Source: an uncultured Gammaproteobacteria bacterium
GTDB lineage: Bacteria > Pseudomonadota > Gammaproteobacteria > JAADHQ01
Reading direction: 5' to 3'
DNA length: 64,000 nucleotides
Assembly: GCA_947258755.1 (NCBI GenBank)
Contig: CAMYJO010000004.1
Span: 1-64,000, forward strand
Below are positions 34,515 to 43,993 of the stretch, piece by piece. Position numbers and translations under genes: made by a program. Within the stretch, counting starts at the first letter, position 1, and each line of letters starts with the position of its first letter. Below the pieces are notes generated by a model, which saw nothing but the letters and a program-made list of their open reading frames with translations, did no database searches and was not told the DNA's origin.

Positions 34515-35300
34515 TCAGGATAACAGCATTCGTATGCCGATGAACAGTAACAGCAGCGCAAATAAGCGCTTTAATATGTGCACTGGCAGGCTGTGCGCCC
34601 ATTTTGCACCTAAGGGTGCAAATAGCATGCTACTTGCCGAAATCGCCACAAAGGCTGGCCAGTAGACATAGCCCAAGCTGGCATCTGGCAGGAAGGGTAG
34701 GCCCTGCCCGAGAAATACGTAGGTAATTGCACCCGCGAGTGCAATCGGAAGTCCACAGGCCGCCGACGTCGCGACAGCCTGGCGGATGCCACGTTTACAC
34801 CATAACAAGATCGGCACGGTTAGTGTCCCACCGCCTATACCCAGTATTGTCGATACACCCCCGGTCAGCAGTCCGGCGGCCAACAATGTCGATTTGGGCG
34901 GCGCTTTGCGCGCAACACCCGTTTGTACAGACAGGCCCAATTGCACAGCAACCAGAATTTCGAACACGGCAAAAATAGTACGCAGGGTGTCATCGGCCAT
35001 CAAATCGGCGAGCATGGCGCCGGCCACGGCACCGAGCAGGATTCCAGGGGTCAACAGACCCACATCACGCCACTGTACGGCTCCACGACGATGGTGCGCG
35101 TAAGTCGATAGCATCGATGTCATCACGATTGTGGCCAGTGATGTAGCAATGGCCAGACGCATCAGCTGTGAAGGTTCAAAACCTTGATGCGCAAACACCA
35201 TAACCAGCGCCGGCACAATAATCAAACCGCCGCCTACGCCCATCAGGCCCGCCAGTATCCCGGCGATTGCGCCCAATACGAGATATATTGCGACTGTCAC
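34515..35300 (-). CDS. TauE/SafE-family anion exporter
   Basis: A 261-residue inner-membrane permease with about eight transmembrane segments in two similar halves. Each half begins with a Gly-rich signature: GAIAGILAGLMGVGGGLIIV at about 8-27 and TGGVSTILGIGGGTLTVPIL at about 145-165. Members export sulfite, sulfoacetate or related C1-C2 acids; the substrate cannot be predicted here, though DsrC and rhodanese genes in the window make sulfur anions attractive. The gene starts 34 bp upstream of the BamA-like gene on the same strand. Confidence 0.9.
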   Translation of the reverse strand: MTVAIYLVLGAIAGILAGLMGVGGGLIIVPALVMVFAHQGFEPSQLMRLAIATSLATIVMTSMLSTYAHHRRGAVQWRDVGLLTPGILLGAVAGAMLADLMADDTLRTIFAVFEILVAVQLGLSVQTGVARKAPPKSTLLAAGLLTGGVSTILGIGGGTLTVPILLWCKRGIRQAVATSAACGLPIALAGAITYVFLGQGLPFLPDASLGYVYWPAFVAISASSMLFAPLGAKWAHSLPVHILKRLFALLLLFIGIRMLLS

Positions 35301-35512
35301 AATTTAATTTTCCGAGAATCTGATTTTAAATGAAGCATGTATAGATGTAGCCTATTGCTGCTTTATGTTGTTTTACTGCCAAGCAGGCAAAAAGGCAAAT
35401 CACAGGAAAGTTACAGCCCAAGTCAGGCCAGGCCGAGCACGACACAGCAGGACAGTAACAATGATTTTAGGCAATATTGGCGATACGCCAACGGCAGACT
35501 ACTTGCTGTAGT

Positions 35513-36277
35513 TTAGCGGCCCTGCTGGCGCATCATTTCTTCCATCGCTTTTTTCATAGCGGGATCCATTTTCCCGGCTGCACCGGGAGGCATGCCTGCG
35601 CCCATGGCCTCTTGCATTTTTTGCTGCATAGTGGTGCTACGGTAACCAGATGGCGGATTAAAACCACCCGCAGGAGGCTTCACATCACTAACGATGCGCA
35701 GGACCTTTTCGATGATTTTACCTTGCTTGTTGATCGTCCCGAGCGGCATTCCAAGTTTCTTCAAACGCTGGGAAAAAACCAGATCTGCGCGATCACATTC
35801 GCTCATGTTTTGCGAACCCATCGGATTCATTTCAATCTTGCCCATGGCATCTAGCATCGGTCCAAGCTTACTGTCTTTCAATGCCTTGGCTGACACCAGG
35901 GTCTTACTACAAACGCGGCCATTAACCATCAAGGTGTATTTCTGCGTTGCATAACCGGCGACCTTAGGGCCACCGCCCTCATGCTTTACCCTGACTTTCA
36001 GGCCTTTGGCACTATCGGATGTCTCTGTCATAAAATGGCTGATATCAATCATTTCTTTTTTCGCGGGATCAACAATCAATACTTTCTTGTTGGCGTAATC
36101 GGCCAACATATATTCTTTGTCGTTACCGGTCTCCATGCGCATCTTACTCCCTTGCACCCACATCTTCTGCACCCCTCCCTGGTCATCTTCGGATTCAATC
36201 AGGGTCGCAGCATTGACCTGCAATGATAGTGTAAACAGCAGCACAGACAGGCTTGAGCCCTTGATGATGGTTTTCAT
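35513..36277 (-). CDS. Exported protein of unknown function (DUF4412-like)
   Basis: A 254-residue secreted protein: signal peptide (MKTIIKG...LQVNAA, about 22 residues), a beta-rich body with GGVQKMWVQGSKMRMET and MLADYANKKVLIVDPAKKEM, and a Met/Gln-rich flexible C-terminus (MQQKMQEAMGAGMPPGAAGK). The pattern of short strands followed by a readout of a dye or lipid-carrier-like motif recalls DUF4412 proteins, but the assignment is tentative. Two conserved-looking Cys (about 118 and 157) could form a disulfide. I choose the ATG at 36277 because GGGAGA lies 7 nt before it; the upstream TTG lacks this. Transcribed alone. Confidence 0.7.
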   Translation of the reverse strand: MKTIIKGSSLSVLLFTLSLQVNAATLIESEDDQGGVQKMWVQGSKMRMETGNDKEYMLADYANKKVLIVDPAKKEMIDISHFMTETSDSAKGLKVRVKHEGGGPKVAGYATQKYTLMVNGRVCSKTLVSAKALKDSKLGPMLDAMGKIEMNPMGSQNMSECDRADLVFSQRLKKLGMPLGTINKQGKIIEKVLRIVSDVKPPAGGFNPPSGYRSTTMQQKMQEAMGAGMPPGAAGKMDPAMKKAMEEMMRQQGR

Positions 36278-36370
36278 TAGCAATCTCCCTATTATATTAA
36301 ATCAGTGATTTAGCTTGATTATACGAGTGTGCCCCTGGATAAGACAAGACACAATTGAACAGCAATCTAC

Positions 36371-37594
36371 TCAAGTAATATAGGGTTTAACTAATTTGAA
36401 AATAACAAAGCCCAATGCTGTCAATAGACCCATAACAGGAATAAATACGGGATATACATAGACCCCTTCAGGGGCCGGCTGTCGTTGTTTGATAGCGATC
36501 AGCGCCGCATTCACGAGTACAAACACAATCAGGATAACAAAACTGGTATTTTCAGCCAATGATGAAATATCAAAGGACAAGGCCAACACCAACACCGCCA
36601 CCGCGGCAAACAAAGTTGACACTACCGGTGTCCGTGTACGCATGTGCACATCGCCAAAACATTGCGGCAACCAACCCTTACGACTCAGACCATACAACAA
36701 ACGGGAAACCATAATAATTTGCACCAGCGCACCATTAATAACTGCAAACAGGCCAATGGCGGAAATCAGCAAGGGTTCCTTGCCGGTATAGTGTTGATAA
36801 ATCAGCGCCAGTGGCGCGTCACTGGCCGCAAGCTCCTCAGCCGGGGCACCCAGTACGGCCACCAGTGCAACCAGAAAATACAACAATGCCGATACCACCA
36901 GTGCAATCAATATAGCCTTCGGTAGTGTTTTTTGTGGTTTGTTTACTTCCTCGGCGACATTGACCATATCCTCGAAACCGATATAGGCATAAAAGGCCAA
37001 TAAACCGCCCCAGAATATTCCGATCCAGAGAAAGCTGTCGCCTTGCGGCAATAACTCCGGCAAGCGCGCTGGTACCGTCATCAGGTCGGAACGTCCAATC
37101 CATAAAATCAAAAACAGGCCAAGCAACTCCAGCACGGTCAGCAACGCCGCGACACGCACAGATTCGACGATGCCCCAGATGGCCAAGGTACATAAGGCCG
37201 TGACAACTATAATAATGGTCCATTCACGCGTGGCTGGATAAAATACATTCACATAACCGACAAATCCCTGAACGATAGCGGCACTGGACAAGACACCGGC
37301 GAGTACGATCAGCAAGCCCACACCCAGGGACAAGGCACGTAAACCAAAGGCTTCCTGCAAATAGACCGATTCACCGGCACTAAAGGGATGACGCGCTGAC
37401 AGTTCGGCATAAGAGATTGCGCTGAAAGCGGCCAACATCGAGGCCAGCAGGAATGAAAACGGCGCATACATGCCGGCAACAGCAACAACCTTGCCGACCA
37501 AGACATAGATACCGGCACCCAGGATATTACCCAGACCATAGAAGGTCAGTAAAGACAGGGATAAACTACGTTTCAGACTCGCCTTGTGCTTCAT
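36371..37594 (-). CDS. APC-family amino acid permease
   Basis: A 407-residue inner-membrane transporter with about 12 hydrophobic segments. The N-terminal GLGNILGAGIYVLVGKVVAV is the APC substrate-binding unwound helix, and SYAELSARHPFSAGESVYLQ and YIGFEDMVNVAEEVNKPQKT are the family's cytoplasmic-loop signature. It is closest in wording to the cationic or branched amino acid/ethanolamine-type APC members; the substrate is not predictable. It lies 41 bp downstream of a succinate-semialdehyde-type dehydrogenase on the same strand, suggesting uptake and catabolism of an amine such as GABA. That is inference. Confidence 0.9.
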   Translation of the reverse strand: MKHKASLKRSLSLSLLTFYGLGNILGAGIYVLVGKVVAVAGMYAPFSFLLASMLAAFSAISYAELSARHPFSAGESVYLQEAFGLRALSLGVGLLIVLAGVLSSAAIVQGFVGYVNVFYPATREWTIIIVVTALCTLAIWGIVESVRVAALLTVLELLGLFLILWIGRSDLMTVPARLPELLPQGDSFLWIGIFWGGLLAFYAYIGFEDMVNVAEEVNKPQKTLPKAILIALVVSALLYFLVALVAVLGAPAEELAASDAPLALIYQHYTGKEPLLISAIGLFAVINGALVQIIMVSRLLYGLSRKGWLPQCFGDVHMRTRTPVVSTLFAAVAVLVLALSFDISSLAENTSFVILIVFVLVNAALIAIKQRQPAPEGVYVYPVFIPVMGLLTALGFVIFKLVKPYIT

Positions 37595-37635
37595 TCAATA
37601 AACCTGGAACCACTGAATAAGCGGAAATATTTTAA

Positions 37636-39000
37636 TTATCGTACCCACACGGTCTTGGCATTGACGAACTCACGGATACCATGCGAGGACAACTCACGAC
37701 CATAGCCGGATGCCTTGACACCGCCGAATGGCAGACGTGGATCACTTTTGACCATTCCGTTTACAAATGCACAGCCACATTCGAGTTGCCGGGCCAATCG
37801 TTCACCACGTTCACTGTCTCTAGTCCAGACACTACCACCGAGCCCATAGCGACTGCCATTGGCAATGGCTAACGCATCCGCTTCATCACGGGCACGAATA
37901 ACGATCGCTACCGGGCCAAACAATTCTTCGCCATAGGCACGCATACCCGGCTTCACATGATCAAGAATCGATGCCTGATAGAAAGCGCCGGGATGGTCTT
38001 CCGGCACACAGCCGATCACGGCAGTGGCCCCTGCAGTGATGGTGTCGATAACTTGCTGATGCAATTCATCGCGAAGATCATGACGCGCCATCGGTGCAAA
38101 GGTAGTGTTCTCATCCATCGGATCTCCCGGTACCAGTTTGCTGACTGCCTGACGGAAGGATTCAACAAATGTGTCGGCAACTTCATCGACAACAATAAAA
38201 CGCTTGGCAGCAATGCAGCTCTGGCCACTGTTTAGATAACGGGAGGCCACGGCCTGACTGACGGTTAGCTCCAAGTCGGCATCTTCGAGCACAATAAAGG
38301 CATCCGATCCGCCCAGTTCAAGCACGGATTTCTTCAAGGACTTGCCGGCGGTAGAGGCGACCGAGATACCCGCAGGTTCGCTACCGGTCAGTGTCACCGC
38401 ATGCACACGTGGGTCTTCAATGACCGTCGCCACCATCGAAGCGGGTATCATCAGGGTGCGAAAAACATTATCAGGGAAACCGGCCTCACGGAAAACATCC
38501 TCTATTGCCAATGCACAGGCCGGCACATTAGATGCGTGCTTGAGTAGGCCAAGATTACCCGCAACCAGCGCCGGTGCGGCGAAACGAAATACCTGCCAGA
38601 ACGGATAGTTCCATGGCATCACCGCCAATACAGTACCCATCGGTTGGTAGGCTACCAGGCTGCGCCCGGCATCGGATTCAATCATTTCATCGGCCAGAAA
38701 CTTCGGCCCCATATCGGCGTAATATTCACAAACCCCGGCACATTTTTCAATTTCAGCCAACGCATCCTTGTATAGTTTACCCATCTCCACCGTAATTGAT
38801 TTGGCTAATGCCTGCTTACGTTGGCGCAATACACTGGCGGCCTTGCGCATCAAATCACAGCGCTCGTCTATTGGCTTTGCGGCCCAAGCGGGACGCGCCT
38901 CATGACAGGCCTCCAATACCTGGTGCAGATAAACATTATCCCAGGTATCGTATTCCTGTACCGTTTCACCATTGGCCGGATTAATTGATCGCATGCTCAT
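37636..39000 (-). CDS. NAD(P)-dependent aldehyde dehydrogenase (succinate-semialdehyde type)
   Basis: A 454-residue cytosolic aldehyde dehydrogenase. The general base Glu is in VLELGGSDAFIVLEDADLEL, the catalytic Cys in SRYLNSGQSCIAAKRFIV, and the C-terminal EELFGPVAIVIRARD and PFGGVKASGYGRELS complete the fold. The shorter length (about 455) and the start NPANGETVQEYD match the YneI/Sad branch that oxidises succinate semialdehyde and related short aldehydes. Paired with an APC permease downstream. Start chosen at the first ATG; a second lies two codons later. Confidence 0.92.
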   Translation of the reverse strand: MSMRSINPANGETVQEYDTWDNVYLHQVLEACHEARPAWAAKPIDERCDLMRKAASVLRQRKQALAKSITVEMGKLYKDALAEIEKCAGVCEYYADMGPKFLADEMIESDAGRSLVAYQPMGTVLAVMPWNYPFWQVFRFAAPALVAGNLGLLKHASNVPACALAIEDVFREAGFPDNVFRTLMIPASMVATVIEDPRVHAVTLTGSEPAGISVASTAGKSLKKSVLELGGSDAFIVLEDADLELTVSQAVASRYLNSGQSCIAAKRFIVVDEVADTFVESFRQAVSKLVPGDPMDENTTFAPMARHDLRDELHQQVIDTITAGATAVIGCVPEDHPGAFYQASILDHVKPGMRAYGEELFGPVAIVIRARDEADALAIANGSRYGLGGSVWTRDSERGERLARQLECGCAFVNGMVKSDPRLPFGGVKASGYGRELSSHGIREFVNAKTVWVR

Positions 39001-39112
39001 TGATTACGTCCCGTTTTAGTCGATTACTTATTGTTACTATATAATTCCTTAATAGTAATATAGTATAAATCGGACTGTTATAGTGAAAAAAGATCAGGCC
39101 AGGCGCATCAAC

Positions 39113-40096
39113 ATGAAATATAAAACCATAGGCATACTGGGAGGCAGCGGCTTTGTCGGTCAGCACTTGTCAGCCCTACTTGCTGAAAACTCGTATCAGG
39201 TTCACATTCTAGTCAGGCAACCACGCCGGTATCCGGAACTGGCCTTAATCCCCAACGTGCATATTAGCAAAGGTAATTGCTTTGACATGCCTGAACTGGA
39301 GGCCTTTTGTGCTGAGGTCGATGTGCTCATCAATCTAGTCGGCATATTGAATGAGAAACGTGACAACGGCCAGGGCTTCGATCGCGCCCATGTTGAGCTT
39401 GCACACCGAATCGCACAGGCCTGTGAGAAAACCGGGGTAAGGCGTATATTGCAAATGAGCGCATTAAATGCCAGCAAGGATGCTCACAGTTACTACCTGC
39501 GTAGCAAGGGCGAGGCCGAAGACTGGCTGCACCATGAAGCCAGAAACGGCCTCGAGGTCACCAGCTTCAGGCCCTCGGTCATCTTTGGCCACAACGACTC
39601 CTTTTTTAATCGCTTTGCCGGATTATTGAAACTAATGCCCGGTTTTTTTCCATTGGCCTGCGCACAAAGTCGTTTTGCACCGGTCTATGTCGGCGATGTC
39701 TGCCAGGCCTTTGTCTATGCCTTGCAAAATTCGCATAGCATCGACAAACGTTACAGCCTGTGCGGCCCTGAAGTTTACACGCTCAAACAACTCGTCGAAT
39801 ACACGGCGCGTAGCCTGGCATTAAAACGCAAGGTCATCGGCTTGCCCGACTTTCTTTCGCGCCTACAAGCACGCATGCTGGGTCTATTACCCGGCAAGCC
39901 CTTCAGTATGGACAATTACCGCTCATTACAAACCGACAGCGTTTGTAGCGAAAATGATCTGGCATTATTGGGTATCAAAGCACACTCCATTGACGCAGTA
40001 ACGCCGGGCTACCTGAGCAATGACAATCGCAAAGCGCACCTGGATGCATACCGCAAACAACCACCGTTTGCATACAAAAAGAAAACTAATGACTGA
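39113..40096 (+). CDS. NAD(P)-binding atypical SDR (NDUFA9-like)
   Basis: A 327-residue extended short-chain-dehydrogenase-like protein. The dinucleotide site is IGILGGSGFVGQHLSALL; DVLINLVGILNEKRDNGQGF and RPSVIFGHNDSFFNRFAGLL are typical of the COG0702 group that includes the mitochondrial complex I subunit NDUFA9. The catalytic Tyr-x3-Lys is replaced by YYLRSKGEAEDWL, where YLRSK keeps a Tyr-x3-Lys spacing. It probably binds NADPH, structurally or for ubiquinone/lipid-linked chemistry. ATG at 39113 is preferred (AGG upstream) over GTG at 39083. Convergent with, and overlapping by 11 bp, the lipoprotein peptidase. Confidence 0.85.
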   Translation: MKYKTIGILGGSGFVGQHLSALLAENSYQVHILVRQPRRYPELALIPNVHISKGNCFDMPELEAFCAEVDVLINLVGILNEKRDNGQGFDRAHVELAHRIAQACEKTGVRRILQMSALNASKDAHSYYLRSKGEAEDWLHHEARNGLEVTSFRPSVIFGHNDSFFNRFAGLLKLMPGFFPLACAQSRFAPVYVGDVCQAFVYALQNSHSIDKRYSLCGPEVYTLKQLVEYTARSLALKRKVIGLPDFLSRLQARMLGLLPGKPFSMDNYRSLQTDSVCSENDLALLGIKAHSIDAVTPGYLSNDNRKAHLDAYRKQPPFAYKKKTND

Positions 40097-41162
40097 CTAT
40101 GCCTAGCAGGTAGGTACGTCGCTCAGCTATTTCCATTTTTGTCAGCGCCTGTATAGCGCGGTAAAACTTCGCCAGATCACCCCCCTGCTGGCGTAATATT
40201 TCTCTGAATGCCGGCAGGTAATCATGATAGGTCGCCACCGATTGCACCTTGGCATTATTCACTCCGGAAAAGATCCATTGATCATAGGCATCATAACCGC
40301 CCCATTGTTGACGTAATACCAGGTAGTCACGGCGTAGCTGCCTGAAAATATCCAGCTTGGCGACAAACATACTCTGCTCCGGTTTGCCGGAGCTGTACAA
40401 CGCCGATAATTTTTCACGTGCAGCCAACACCAGCGCAATAAATTCCTGTTCGCGTTTGCTTTCCTGCAGGTAACGTTGATAATTCTGACTGTCCTGCTGT
40501 TGCGCCATCCATCTGCGCAGCCCCTCTTGTTCGATGGCGCGGGCCAGGGATTCATTAAACACGGTATCATCTGGAATATAAAATTTCTGATGCGCAAGCT
40601 CATGGAACAGCGTACCGACAAGATCGTAATCCTGCCAGCGCATCATCGTGTTCAACACCGGATCATCAAACCAACCCAGCGTTGAATAGGCGGACACCCC
40701 GGCCACATACACGTCCTGCCCCTGTGCCTGCAAGGTATCAGCGTAGGCCTGTGCCGGTGATTGCGAAAAGTAATTGCGGTAATTGATACAACCGGCGAAG
40801 GGATAACACCATTGCTTGGCTTGTAGCGAATAGGGCGGTGTTGCAAACACGTTCCACAGCGCATACGGCCGACCCAGGTCCGCATAATCGCTATAGCTGT
40901 CATTATCAGGCAGCAATAGTTCACTGACGGCGAAGACACGCGCCTTTTGTATCATCTTCAGGCGCTCACGCACCTGCACTTCCACAACAGGGTCTTCAAT
41001 GACGGTACTTATCGGCCTGCGCTTTTGCAATAATTCCATTTGCCCGCCGATGGCCTGGCGATAATAGGACAGGCTTGAACAAGCACTGCTGGCTATCATC
41101 ACAAGCACTAGCAGCAGCGACCGCGTCACCTTGTTTATTGTGTCTATGTCTAGAATGTGCAT
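40086..41162 (-). CDS. Lipoprotein aminopeptidase (COG4324-type zinc peptidase)
   Basis: A 358-residue predicted lipoprotein: signal with lipobox IASSACSS (Cys about 28). The catalytic zinc motif HELAHQ lies at about residue 190 with the downstream Glu in FNESLARAIEQEG, matching the predicted-aminopeptidase family COG4324. Other family features are AGVSAYSTLGWFDDPVLNTM and the long C-terminal helical region. It probably trims peptides in the periplasm at the outer membrane; the substrate is unknown. Convergent with the SDR gene. Confidence 0.88.
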   Translation of the reverse strand: MHILDIDTINKVTRSLLLVLVMIASSACSSLSYYRQAIGGQMELLQKRRPISTVIEDPVVEVQVRERLKMIQKARVFAVSELLLPDNDSYSDYADLGRPYALWNVFATPPYSLQAKQWCYPFAGCINYRNYFSQSPAQAYADTLQAQGQDVYVAGVSAYSTLGWFDDPVLNTMMRWQDYDLVGTLFHELAHQKFYIPDDTVFNESLARAIEQEGLRRWMAQQQDSQNYQRYLQESKREQEFIALVLAAREKLSALYSSGKPEQSMFVAKLDIFRQLRRDYLVLRQQWGGYDAYDQWIFSGVNNAKVQSVATYHDYLPAFREILRQQGGDLAKFYRAIQALTKMEIAERRTYLLGIVSH

Positions 41163-41336
41163 ACTGTGAGCTTTAAATACCCTTTAACCTGCCCTGTTTT
41201 TTAAAAAAGTGTACTGACAGGTAAGATCTTGTTATCAATAGTGTACCTTTTTTATTGATTGAAAAGTAATTTGGCAAAGCATGCTAAAATGGCGGTCATA
41301 AACTACAAACAGACATTAAGTTGAGGCGTGAGGTCG

Positions 41337-42581
41337 ATGAAGGTTTATCTGGTGGGTGGTGCGGTTCGCGACAAGTTACTGGGGCTTAAGCCCAAGGAAT
41401 TTGACTGGGTCGTTGTCGGTAGTACACCCGAAGAAATGCTGTCCCTTGGCTACCAACAAGTTGGCAAGGATTTTCCAGTTTTCCTGCACCCACAGACGCA
41501 CGACGAATATGCGCTGGCGCGAACAGAAAAAAAGACCGGGCCGGGCTACACCGGCTTTGAGGTACATGCCTCGCCGGACATCACTCTGGAACAAGACCTC
41601 AAGCGCAGGGACCTGACCATCAATGCCATTGCCGAGGATGAAAACGGTGACATCATTGATCCTTTCAATGGTCGCGACGATCTCGATAATGGCCTGCTCA
41701 AGCACGTCTCCCCGGCATTCAACGAGGACCCGGTCAGAATTTTACGCATTGCGCGCTTCGCTGCACGTTTTGCCCAATGGGGCTTCCGTGTCGCCCATGG
41801 CACCAATACCCTGATGCGCAATATGGTCGAGGCCGGTGAAGTCGATGCGCTGGTGGCGGAAAGGGTCTGGAGCGAAACCGAAAAAGCACTCGGAGAAGAT
41901 CATGCCGAACGTTTTTTTGAGGTGCTGCGCGGCTGCGGCGCACTGGCCAGAGTGTTTCCGGAAATCGATGCACTATTCGGCGTACCACAAACAGAAAAAT
42001 ACCACCCTGAAATTGATACCGGCATCCATGTCATGATGGTGCTGCAACAGGCCTGCCTACTCACCGAGGACAAGCAGGTACGCTTTGCCGCACTGACCCA
42101 TGATCTTGGCAAGGGTACGACACCTGAAGATATATTGCCGTCCCATCACGGTCATGAACAACGCGGGGTTGAATTACTAAAAACCCTTTGTGACAGGATC
42201 AAGGTACCGAATGACTATCGCGGCCTGGGTATCGTCACTGCCGACTATCACACCCATTGTCATCGCATCGAGGAATTGAGGCCGAGCACTGTCCTGAAAG
42301 CACTCGAGGGTCTGGATGCATTTAGGCGTCCGCAACGTTTTGAACAATTCCTGCTGGCTTGTACCGCCGACGCCAGGGGCCGTACAGGACATGAAGAAGA
42401 TGAATACCCGCAAGCAGATTTGTTCCGACAATATCTGCAGGCCTGTACAGTCATCGATAATCAGGAATTTATTCAGCATGGATTGAAGGGGCTGCAGTTT
42501 GCAGAAGCATTAAAACAAGAGCGTCTACGCAGAATCAAACAAGTCAAAAAATCTTATAGCGCAGAAAATAATACCGACTAA
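41337..42581 (+). CDS. cca: CCA tRNA nucleotidyltransferase (with HD domain)
   Basis: A 414-residue class II enzyme that adds or repairs the 3' CCA of tRNAs. The nucleotidyltransferase head has YLVGGAVRDKLLGL and DYALAR-like DEYALARTEKK, the RRDLTINAIAED motif follows, and the C-terminal HD domain (ALTHDLGKGTTPEDILPSHH) gives phosphatase/phosphodiesterase activity as in E. coli Cca. Length matches E. coli (412). I start at the ATG at 41337 rather than the GTG three codons before it, since MKVYLVGGAVRD is the family N-terminus. First gene of the conserved cca-to-rpoD neighbourhood. Confidence 0.97.
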   Translation: MKVYLVGGAVRDKLLGLKPKEFDWVVVGSTPEEMLSLGYQQVGKDFPVFLHPQTHDEYALARTEKKTGPGYTGFEVHASPDITLEQDLKRRDLTINAIAEDENGDIIDPFNGRDDLDNGLLKHVSPAFNEDPVRILRIARFAARFAQWGFRVAHGTNTLMRNMVEAGEVDALVAERVWSETEKALGEDHAERFFEVLRGCGALARVFPEIDALFGVPQTEKYHPEIDTGIHVMMVLQQACLLTEDKQVRFAALTHDLGKGTTPEDILPSHHGHEQRGVELLKTLCDRIKVPNDYRGLGIVTADYHTHCHRIEELRPSTVLKALEGLDAFRRPQRFEQFLLACTADARGRTGHEEDEYPQADLFRQYLQACTVIDNQEFIQHGLKGLQFAEALKQERLRRIKQVKKSYSAENNTD

Positions 42582-42625
42582 CTCATGGATTGAAATAGTG
42601 ACATGACCGACGTTTGAGCGTCGAC

Positions 42626-43030
42626 TTACGGCTTGCCGAATACCTTGGCCTCGAACCACAACAGCAGACGGTCCATACCCATCGCTGCAAAAAGCCAACC
42701 CAATAACACACCTGCTGTATTGGCGACCATATCAGCGACCTCAAACATACGTGTTCCACCCAGGCCTTGCAGGTATTCGAGAGCGACACCCATAGCAATA
42801 AACAGACAGGAATAGAACATGCGCGTGCCATTGGCCTTGTAAAATTGTGCAAACCATAACATCAGGCAAAAATAGCCTAGCATATGAGTAATTTTGTCAT
42901 TCAATAGTCCACTGACAGCCTCAGCCCCAAGTGTCGATAATGACATATAGACGACCAAACATACCATCGCCCAGCCTACAAATACCCACGCAGGGTGAAA
43001 ACGCAATTTTGTTGTTTGCTTACTGTCCAT
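42626..43030 (-). CDS. VanZ-like membrane protein
   Basis: A 134-residue protein with four hydrophobic segments and the VanZ-family signatures DKITHMLGYFCLMLWF and EYLQGLGGTRMFEVADMVAN followed by TAGVLLGWL. Starting at the ATG at 43030 it overlaps the uppP stop by 11 bp, indicating translational coupling with uppP. VanZ relatives include teicoplanin-resistance and phospholipase-like proteins; function here is unknown. The longer reading from 43087 would extend 57 nt further into uppP and is not needed. Confidence 0.85.
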   Translation of the reverse strand: MDSKQTTKLRFHPAWVFVGWAMVCLVVYMSLSTLGAEAVSGLLNDKITHMLGYFCLMLWFAQFYKANGTRMFYSCLFIAMGVALEYLQGLGGTRMFEVADMVANTAGVLLGWLFAAMGMDRLLLWFEAKVFGKP

Positions 43031-43847
43031 GCGCAAAAAACCCAGGATTAAGGAACACCAGATAAAACAGTATTGCGCCCAATGCAAAACGATAAATAAC
43101 GAAGGGCAACATACCCATACGATTTAGCAACTTCAGGAAAAAGTGTATACACAGATAAGCGGTGATGGCCGAAACCACCACACCGACGGCCATGATATCC
43201 CAGGCGATTGCGGTATCGCTTTGCAGTAGCTGCAATGACAGGTAGCCACCCGCCATAATGATGATTGGAATAGATAATAAAAAGGAAAAACGTGCAGCCG
43301 CTTCACGACTCAGACCCAACATCAAACCTGCAGTCATGGTGATACCCGAACGCGACGTCCCCGGAATCAGGGCAATGGCCTGGGCGATACCGATAAACAG
43401 AACATCAAACCAACCGACACTGTGCTCATTACGTCGGCGCTTACCGGTCGCGTCCGCCCACCATAACAAGGCGCCAAACAATACGGTCGTGATCGCAATC
43501 ACCAGTGGCGAGCGCAAATAGACCTCAATAAAATCTTTCAGGAACAGACCCGCCAGCCCTGCCGGTATGGTGCCGAACAAGACAGCCCAGGCCAGTCGAC
43601 TCTCGCCCTGCAACTGCCGGCTCTTGATCGAAGCCAACCAATCTATCGACATCAATTTCAATTCATGACGAAAGTAACTGACGACTGCAATCAAGCTGCC
43701 AATATGAACAGCTACATCGAATGCAAGCCCCTGATCCTGCCAACCAAACAGGTTCGGCAGCAAAATCAGATGCCCTGAACTCGAAATCGGTAAAAATTCT
43801 GTAAACCCTTGCAACAAGGCAAGGTATATCGCCTGCAATTGATCCAT
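43020..43847 (-). CDS. uppP: Undecaprenyl-diphosphatase UppP (BacA)
   Basis: A 275-residue inner-membrane phosphatase that recycles undecaprenyl pyrophosphate for peptidoglycan and polysaccharide synthesis. Motif one is LLQGFTEFLPISSSGHLILL (with the key Glu and SSSGH) and motif two is IAQAIALIPGTSRSGITMTAGLM in pattern, with the catalytic Arg. About eight membrane helices are visible, and length matches E. coli BacA (273). It belongs to the conserved cca-uppP-folB block and is followed by an overlapping VanZ-like gene. Confidence 0.96.
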   Translation of the reverse strand: MDQLQAIYLALLQGFTEFLPISSSGHLILLPNLFGWQDQGLAFDVAVHIGSLIAVVSYFRHELKLMSIDWLASIKSRQLQGESRLAWAVLFGTIPAGLAGLFLKDFIEVYLRSPLVIAITTVLFGALLWWADATGKRRRNEHSVGWFDVLFIGIAQAIALIPGTSRSGITMTAGLMLGLSREAAARFSFLLSIPIIIMAGGYLSLQLLQSDTAIAWDIMAVGVVVSAITAYLCIHFFLKLLNRMGMLPFVIYRFALGAILFYLVFLNPGFFAHGQ

Positions 43848-43878
43848 TATGCGTTTATTCTTTCGCCATCAAGTCTAT

Positions 43879-43928
43879 GGAAGCTCTGATTAATTTGTCA
43901 TTGCAATGACAAATTAATCAGAGCTTCC
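43879..43928. repeat. Perfect 50-bp palindrome
   Basis: The 25-bp arms GGAAGCTCTGATTAATTTGT-CATTG and their exact reverse complement meet with no spacer. It lies in the gap between uppP and arsM, 31 bp before the uppP start. Its centre TTGTCATTGCAATGACAA resembles the GTCATTGCGA core of the dispersed repeat at 56212. Confidence 0.95.
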
Positions 43929-43993
43929 CTATGTTGTAAAATCCTGTGCCTACATGATAGCGCAGCTACCCAGGCGTCACTACTTTTTATTTA

